Shown in pieces: positions 60,754-64,000 of a stretch of DNA of 64,000 nt. A program made the translations under genes and the position numbers. This DNA is from Streptomyces virginiae. Its GTDB lineage: Bacteria; Actinomycetota; Actinomycetes; Streptomycetales; Streptomycetaceae. Where the stretch lies: NCBI RefSeq assembly GCF_000720455.1, contig NZ_JOAK01000010.1, positions 186,001-250,000 of the forward strand. The letters are read 5' to 3'. A model generated the notes under the pieces. That model was not told where the DNA came from. It did no database searches and saw only the letters and a program-made list of their open reading frames with translations. Position 1 is the first letter of the stretch, and each line of letters opens with the position of its first letter.

Positions 60754-61386
60754 ATGTTGACGGAAACGACGGGCCGCACCGCCCAGGATCTGACCGCGGA
60801 GCTGGAGAACTGGCGCGGGGTCGACTGGGTCTCGGTGTGGGACGGGCCGCCGCAGGGCGGGTCGCCGGAGTTCCGGGAGTGGTGCGAGCGGTACGGCTGG
60901 GTGCCGGAGACCTTCGACCGACAGCTGAACGTGACGACGCGCAGCGGTGGCAGCTGGACGTTCTCCGACGTCCTGGGCGGGCATTGGAGCCCGGTCAGGA
61001 GCGTCGACCACGACGCCTGGCAGGTCAGGGCCTCCGCCGCCGCCGAGAACGGTGAGGTGCTGTCCACCGCCGCCGAGACCTGGCCTGCGTACCTGCAGGC
61101 GGCCGAGGCGGTCCTGGGCACGCCCACCTGGACGGGCACCTGGGACGCCGAGGACTTCCCGGAGCCGCCGGAGCCCGGGTACTGGCCGGATCGGGAGTTC
61201 CGGCTGGAGAGCCGTCGGCCCTACCGGTTCGCCTACTGGAAGCCGGCAGGCGCGACGCGCGGTGAGCCGTACGTCGTGCTGAGCCAGTCCGTGTCCTTCC
61301 AGGTCTGGACCGCCGACATGCCAGGGGGTTCGACCATCTCGGTCGACGTCCACGCACCGTCTGAGTTCCTGCGGGCCCGCCGGTGA
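60754..61386 (+). CDS. Hypothetical protein of the conjugation operon (210 aa)
   Basis: Unrecognised soluble protein. ATG at 60754 follows AAGGAGAG. It is rich in Trp (14 or so) and acidic residues, for example WRGVDWVSVWDGPPQGG and WTGTWDAEDFPEPPEPGYWP, and ends in a beta-rich half (YVVLSQSVSFQVWTADMPG). No signal peptide. It overlaps the next gene by 4 bases, so it is in the same operon. A substrate or accessory role is possible; nothing more can be said. Confidence 0.65.
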   Translation: MLTETTGRTAQDLTAELENWRGVDWVSVWDGPPQGGSPEFREWCERYGWVPETFDRQLNVTTRSGGSWTFSDVLGGHWSPVRSVDHDAWQVRASAAAENGEVLSTAAETWPAYLQAAEAVLGTPTWTGTWDAEDFPEPPEPGYWPDREFRLESRRPYRFAYWKPAGATRGEPYVVLSQSVSFQVWTADMPGGSTISVDVHAPSEFLRARR

Positions 61387-62372
61387 CGAAGGCCGTACCT
61401 CCCACGCGCGAAGAGCTCGCGTCGGCCGTGGAGCGCCAGAACGAGTACGAGGCGAACGTCCCCCGCACGGGTCGTCAGGTGTCCGAGGTCCGGGACCGGA
61501 TTCTCCGGGACTGGCGCGAGGCGAACGAGAAGGGCGAGGGCCATCCGGACGTCCAGTCCTTCATCAGGAGCGTCGCCGCGAACGCGTCGGTGACCAACGA
61601 GGATCGCGGCGACGTCCGGGCGTTCTGGTCCTACAAGTCCCAGCCGGAAGGCTCCAGCGAAGTGGTGGAGCACCGGTACGTGGCGCAGGCCTGTGGCGAG
61701 AGCCGGGGCTACCAGGTCTTGGAGGACAGTCCGGCGGGCCGCCGACTCGACTCCTACCACCTCTGGGAGCCCCAGGTCCGGCGGATGCTCACACGAGACT
61801 TCGACGTGCCGTCGAAGGAGGCCGTCGACCTCGCACCGGAGGTGTGGAGCACGGTCTCCCGCCGCTATGCCGAGGAGGCCAAGGGACCTGTCGTCGTCTT
61901 CGCCGCGGACATCGGAGAGAAGTCCGTCCTGGGCAAGGACGAACTCCCACAGCTGCTCGCGCACGAGCGGGTGGGCAAGGACGGCGTGGAATTCGCGCTG
62001 CCCGCGCCGCGCCACGGACACCTGCCGCCCGAGATCGACGAGTTGATCGCGGACGACCCCGTGCGCTGCCAGATACGCATGGAGGACTTCGACCCGAAGA
62101 AGACGACGCCGAAGGAGTTCGCGAAGAAACTCGCCGCCATCTCCGTGCCGGAGAACCGGCGGGCGGAGCACCAGGCCGCGATCTCACGGCTGATGTCGGC
62201 GGACAGCTACCCGGAGCTGAACGAGCCGCGCGGTCCGGACCGCGCGCACGGTTTCATGGTGGCGGTGGACATCCCCGACAGGGTGCCCTCGCAACGGCCC
62301 GCAGAGCACTTGGGCCACGGGGTGGTCAACCCCGTACCGGAACTCGCGCGCACCGCCGAGGTCGAGCGCTGA
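61383..62372 (+). CDS. Hypothetical protein of the conjugation operon (329 aa)
   Basis: Unrecognised. GTG at 61383 overlaps the preceding stop. A helical, charged N-terminal half (SEVRDRILRDWREANEKGEG) is followed by a mixed region with PVVVFAADIGEKSVLGKDE and LPQLLAHERVGKDGVEFALP, whose layout recalls nucleotide-binding or ADP-ribosyltransferase-like domains of secreted toxins, but I see no complete active-site motif. It ends with a Pro/Arg-rich tail. Could be an accessory or exported effector; low certainty. Confidence 0.6.
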   Translation: MTKAVPPTREELASAVERQNEYEANVPRTGRQVSEVRDRILRDWREANEKGEGHPDVQSFIRSVAANASVTNEDRGDVRAFWSYKSQPEGSSEVVEHRYVAQACGESRGYQVLEDSPAGRRLDSYHLWEPQVRRMLTRDFDVPSKEAVDLAPEVWSTVSRRYAEEAKGPVVVFAADIGEKSVLGKDELPQLLAHERVGKDGVEFALPAPRHGHLPPEIDELIADDPVRCQIRMEDFDPKKTTPKEFAKKLAAISVPENRRAEHQAAISRLMSADSYPELNEPRGPDRAHGFMVAVDIPDRVPSQRPAEHLGHGVVNPVPELARTAEVER

Positions 62373-62761
62373 TGCCCGCCGGTACCGGGGCGCGGGAAGC
62401 GCCCGCGGAGGGTACGGAGTTCCACTTCGCGGACGTCTTCGCGTTCGTCTCGGAGTATCTGGCGCCGACGGTCCGCCGCCGCCTGAACGGCACGTCGGCG
62501 ACCTGGTGCCCCCGCTGGTGGGAGCACCCGGAGGCAGGCGCCAGGCTGGCCGCGCTGTGGCTGGCCTGGGAGCAGCTGCGCCTGGATCCCATGCTGGGGA
62601 TGTCGACCTGGTGGCTGCACCACGCCGACCCCCACCTGCGGGTACTGACGGATCCGGACACTGGCCCGTTCGGCGCCTGCTCCCCCAGGGGCGGGCACAC
62701 GGCCCACCCCTTCGATCCGCTGCCGGTCGACCCGTACGAACCGGGCGGCACCCGAGCCTGA
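62372..62761 (+). CDS. DUF4913 protein
   Basis: A 129-residue protein of the DUF4913 family, typical of actinobacterial mobile elements and conjugation regions. Signature: WCPRWWEHPEAGARLAALWL, then WLHHADPHLRVLTDPDTGPF with the Cys of FGACSP. ATG overlaps the previous stop (TGATG). It is the last gene of the operon. Function unknown. Confidence 0.82.
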   Translation: MPAGTGAREAPAEGTEFHFADVFAFVSEYLAPTVRRRLNGTSATWCPRWWEHPEAGARLAALWLAWEQLRLDPMLGMSTWWLHHADPHLRVLTDPDTGPFGACSPRGGHTAHPFDPLPVDPYEPGGTRA

Positions 62762-63043
62762 CGGGCCCGTGGGACCCGGAGCGGAGAACGGGTGGCTCTC
62801 GATCCCCGCCCGGCGTGTTCGTCTACGAAGAGTGGCGGCCGTGCGGGGGACCGTGCTGCGGCTCGGGGGCGGCGTTCGGGCGGGGCGGTGCTGGTCCGTG
62901 ACACCGACGGCCCTGTGTCGAGGGCCCGAATTCACCGAGCGGGATACGTGCATGGCGTCATACATCTGTCACCGTGTGTGACTGATCGTCGCCCCCGGGC
63001 AGGCGGTCCGCCCGTCCGCACGTGCTCGAAGGTGAGGAGTCAC
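62762..63043. other. Intergenic region before the truncated kelch gene
   Basis: About 280 bases with no supportable gene. The long plus-strand frame through it has no ribosome site until 63044. GTGAGGAG lies just before the ATG at 63044. Confidence 0.5.
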
Positions 63044-63443
63044 ATGTCACGCAGGCACCGCCCCAGGAAGATCGCGGCGTCGATCTCCGCGCTCACAGCC
63101 ACCGCCCTCTTCGTCGCCGCCGTTCCCGCAGCCGCCCATGACGGGGCCGGCCACCCGACTGAAGCTGACGAAGCGGCCACTCTGGGGGCCGGGCATGCTC
63201 AGGAACATGCCAAGATCCGCGCGGCGGCCCAGGCTCTGGGCGGGTATTCCCAGCTCGCGCGGATCGAAAGTCTCAACGATCTGACCAGGTCCCAGGAGCT
63301 GGCGAACTCCAAGTTCCACCCCAAGGCGTACGGGCAGTTCGCGGATTACTTCCCATCGCCCGACTTCGCCGCCCACATCGCCATGCTGCCCACCGGCAAG
63401 GTGCTGCTCTTCTCCTGCGAGCGGGTGGAGGCCGACCCCAGGG
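63044..63443 (+). pseudogene. N-terminal fragment of a secreted galactose-oxidase/kelch-type protein
   Basis: ATG at 63044 after a good ribosome site; a signal peptide (KIAASISALTATALFVAAV, cleavage after AAA) leads into DGAGHPTEADEAATLGAG and the helical YSQLARIESLNDLT region, then FPSPDFAAHIAMLPTGKVLL, the start of the first kelch blade. After about residue 132 (SCERVEADP) the homology-like sequence stops and the frame runs on into Arg/Cys-rich shadow. The intact family is about 650 residues with a copper centre, so this is truncated. The frame stays open to 63829 but overlaps a better minus-strand gene. Confidence 0.65.
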
Positions 63444-63660
63444 GGCCGGACGCGTTCACCAGGAGACGGTTCTCGACCAGCTGTTGTCCGACCTGGTGTG
63501 ACGGCGTGCAGCGTCTGGCCGGCCGTGACGCTCCATGCGTCTGCAGCATTGCTCACCGTCGCGAAGGGCGCCCGACCCGGTTGGCGGCTCTTCCCACGGC
63601 TTGTCAGTACGTGGCCGAGGGGCGTGGGCGTACCGGTGGGGGCAGCTTCGACGCTGCCGC

Positions 63661-63684
63661 ACTCCGCCTCCTCGCAGGCGGAGT
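63661..63684 (-). terminator. Terminator hairpin for the last minus-strand gene
   Basis: ACTCCGCCT and AGGCGGAGT with a 6-base loop, 20 bases past the stop of the partial gene at 63704. Confidence 0.65.
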
Positions 63685-63703
63685 GCAGGCGCGACGGGGT
63701 CGG

Positions 63704-64000
63704 TCAGCGGCGGTCCAGGAGACCACCTGGTCCGAACAGGCTGGGCCGGGCTTCCTCCGCCGGGTTGCGCATCTGGTTGAGGAGGGAACGCAGTTCCTGT
63801 CGCCAGGGATCGACCGAGTGGACGCGTGACTGCAGCCGTCGTTCGACGGACGGCTTCAGCGCAAGGAGGAGCTGGTGCATTTCCTCGTGGTCCTGTGCAG
63901 TGCGGTATGCGAGGGCCAGTACGCCGAGTGACGCCTCCGCGCTGAGACTCCAGTACGTCTCGTTGACCGAAGGGTCCTCCAGACGGCCGGTGCGAGCGCA
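63704..64000 (-). CDS. Partial unidentified protein (C-terminal 98 residues)
   Basis: Enters from the right edge in frame and ends at TGA at 63704. The visible part is helical and charged with strong coding bias: NETYWSLSAEASLGVLALAY, RTAQDHEEMHQLLLALKPS, LRSLLNQMRNPAEEARP, ending GPGGLLDRR. Its start is outside the window. Family not recognised. Confidence 0.7.
   Translation of the reverse strand, partial: CARTGRLEDPSVNETYWSLSAEASLGVLALAYRTAQDHEEMHQLLLALKPSVERRLQSRVHSVDPWRQELRSLLNQMRNPAEEARPSLFGPGGLLDRR

Noticed and set aside
62792..63829. A 345-residue protein read through the whole plus-strand frame
   Set aside because: Only the part from 63044 to about 63443 looks like protein; the upstream part has no ribosome site and the downstream part overlaps a better minus-strand gene.

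Overview
The window is high-GC DNA with strong third-position GC bias, GTG and TTG starts beside purine-rich ribosome sites, and the gene order of a Streptomyces chromosome. Positions 1 to about 19.8 kb are conserved actinobacterial core: an MFS transporter, ferrochelatase, an inositol monophosphatase-like enzyme, the CutRS two-component system, DUF4193, DUF3093, a PaaI-type thioesterase, dUTPase, DUF3710, KdpDE, an OB-fold protein, DUF3159, two TrkA potassium subunits, an APC permease and a TrmA/RumA-type RNA methyltransferase. Much of this order is shared with mycobacteria.

From the stop codon of the methyltransferase gene (19780) to about 48.07 kb lies what looks like a genomic island. A 13-base direct repeat flanks it, and a diverged second copy of the methyltransferase 3' end lies just past the right end, followed by a terminator. 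I see no integrase in it. It holds, left to right: a decayed DUF5655 gene; a three-gene minus-strand operon (LamG-type secreted protein, a giant RHS/YD-repeat protein, and a small membrane protein that may be its immunity partner); an unusual biosynthetic block at 32.2-41.4 kb (two thymidylate-kinase-like proteins, Nudix hydrolase, methyltransferase, Rieske oxygenase, flavin reductase, DegT-type aminotransferase, a short class II ribonucleotide reductase, polyprenyl diphosphate synthase); a compact RiPP-like operon at 42.4-45.8 kb (22-residue peptide with a lasso-type leader motif, attenuator hairpin, PqqD/RRE protein, CPBP membrane protease, nucleotidyltransferase, MFS exporter); and an ISAzo13-like insertion sequence with a one-base frameshift, sitting inside a decayed gene.

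The biosynthetic block is the most interesting part. The reductase keeps the thiyl-radical motif and one redox cysteine, but its second redox cysteine is serine and it has no C-terminal cysteine pair. Class I mutants of that kind make 3'-keto-2'-deoxynucleotides. A keto-sugar aminotransferase gene lies one base downstream. This suggests a route to an amino-dideoxynucleoside, which is an inference from sequence.

From 48.98 to 62.76 kb there is a tightly overlapping plus-strand operon for a Gram-positive-type conjugation or type IV secretion apparatus (TcpC, a small membrane protein, TcpE, VirB4-like ATPase, lipoprotein, VirB6-like membrane protein, cell-wall hydrolase, VirD4-like coupling protein, DUF4913), with no relaxase or integrase in view. 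The window ends with a truncated galactose-oxidase/kelch gene and the 3' end of an unidentified minus-strand gene. I see no rRNA, tRNA or CRISPR array.
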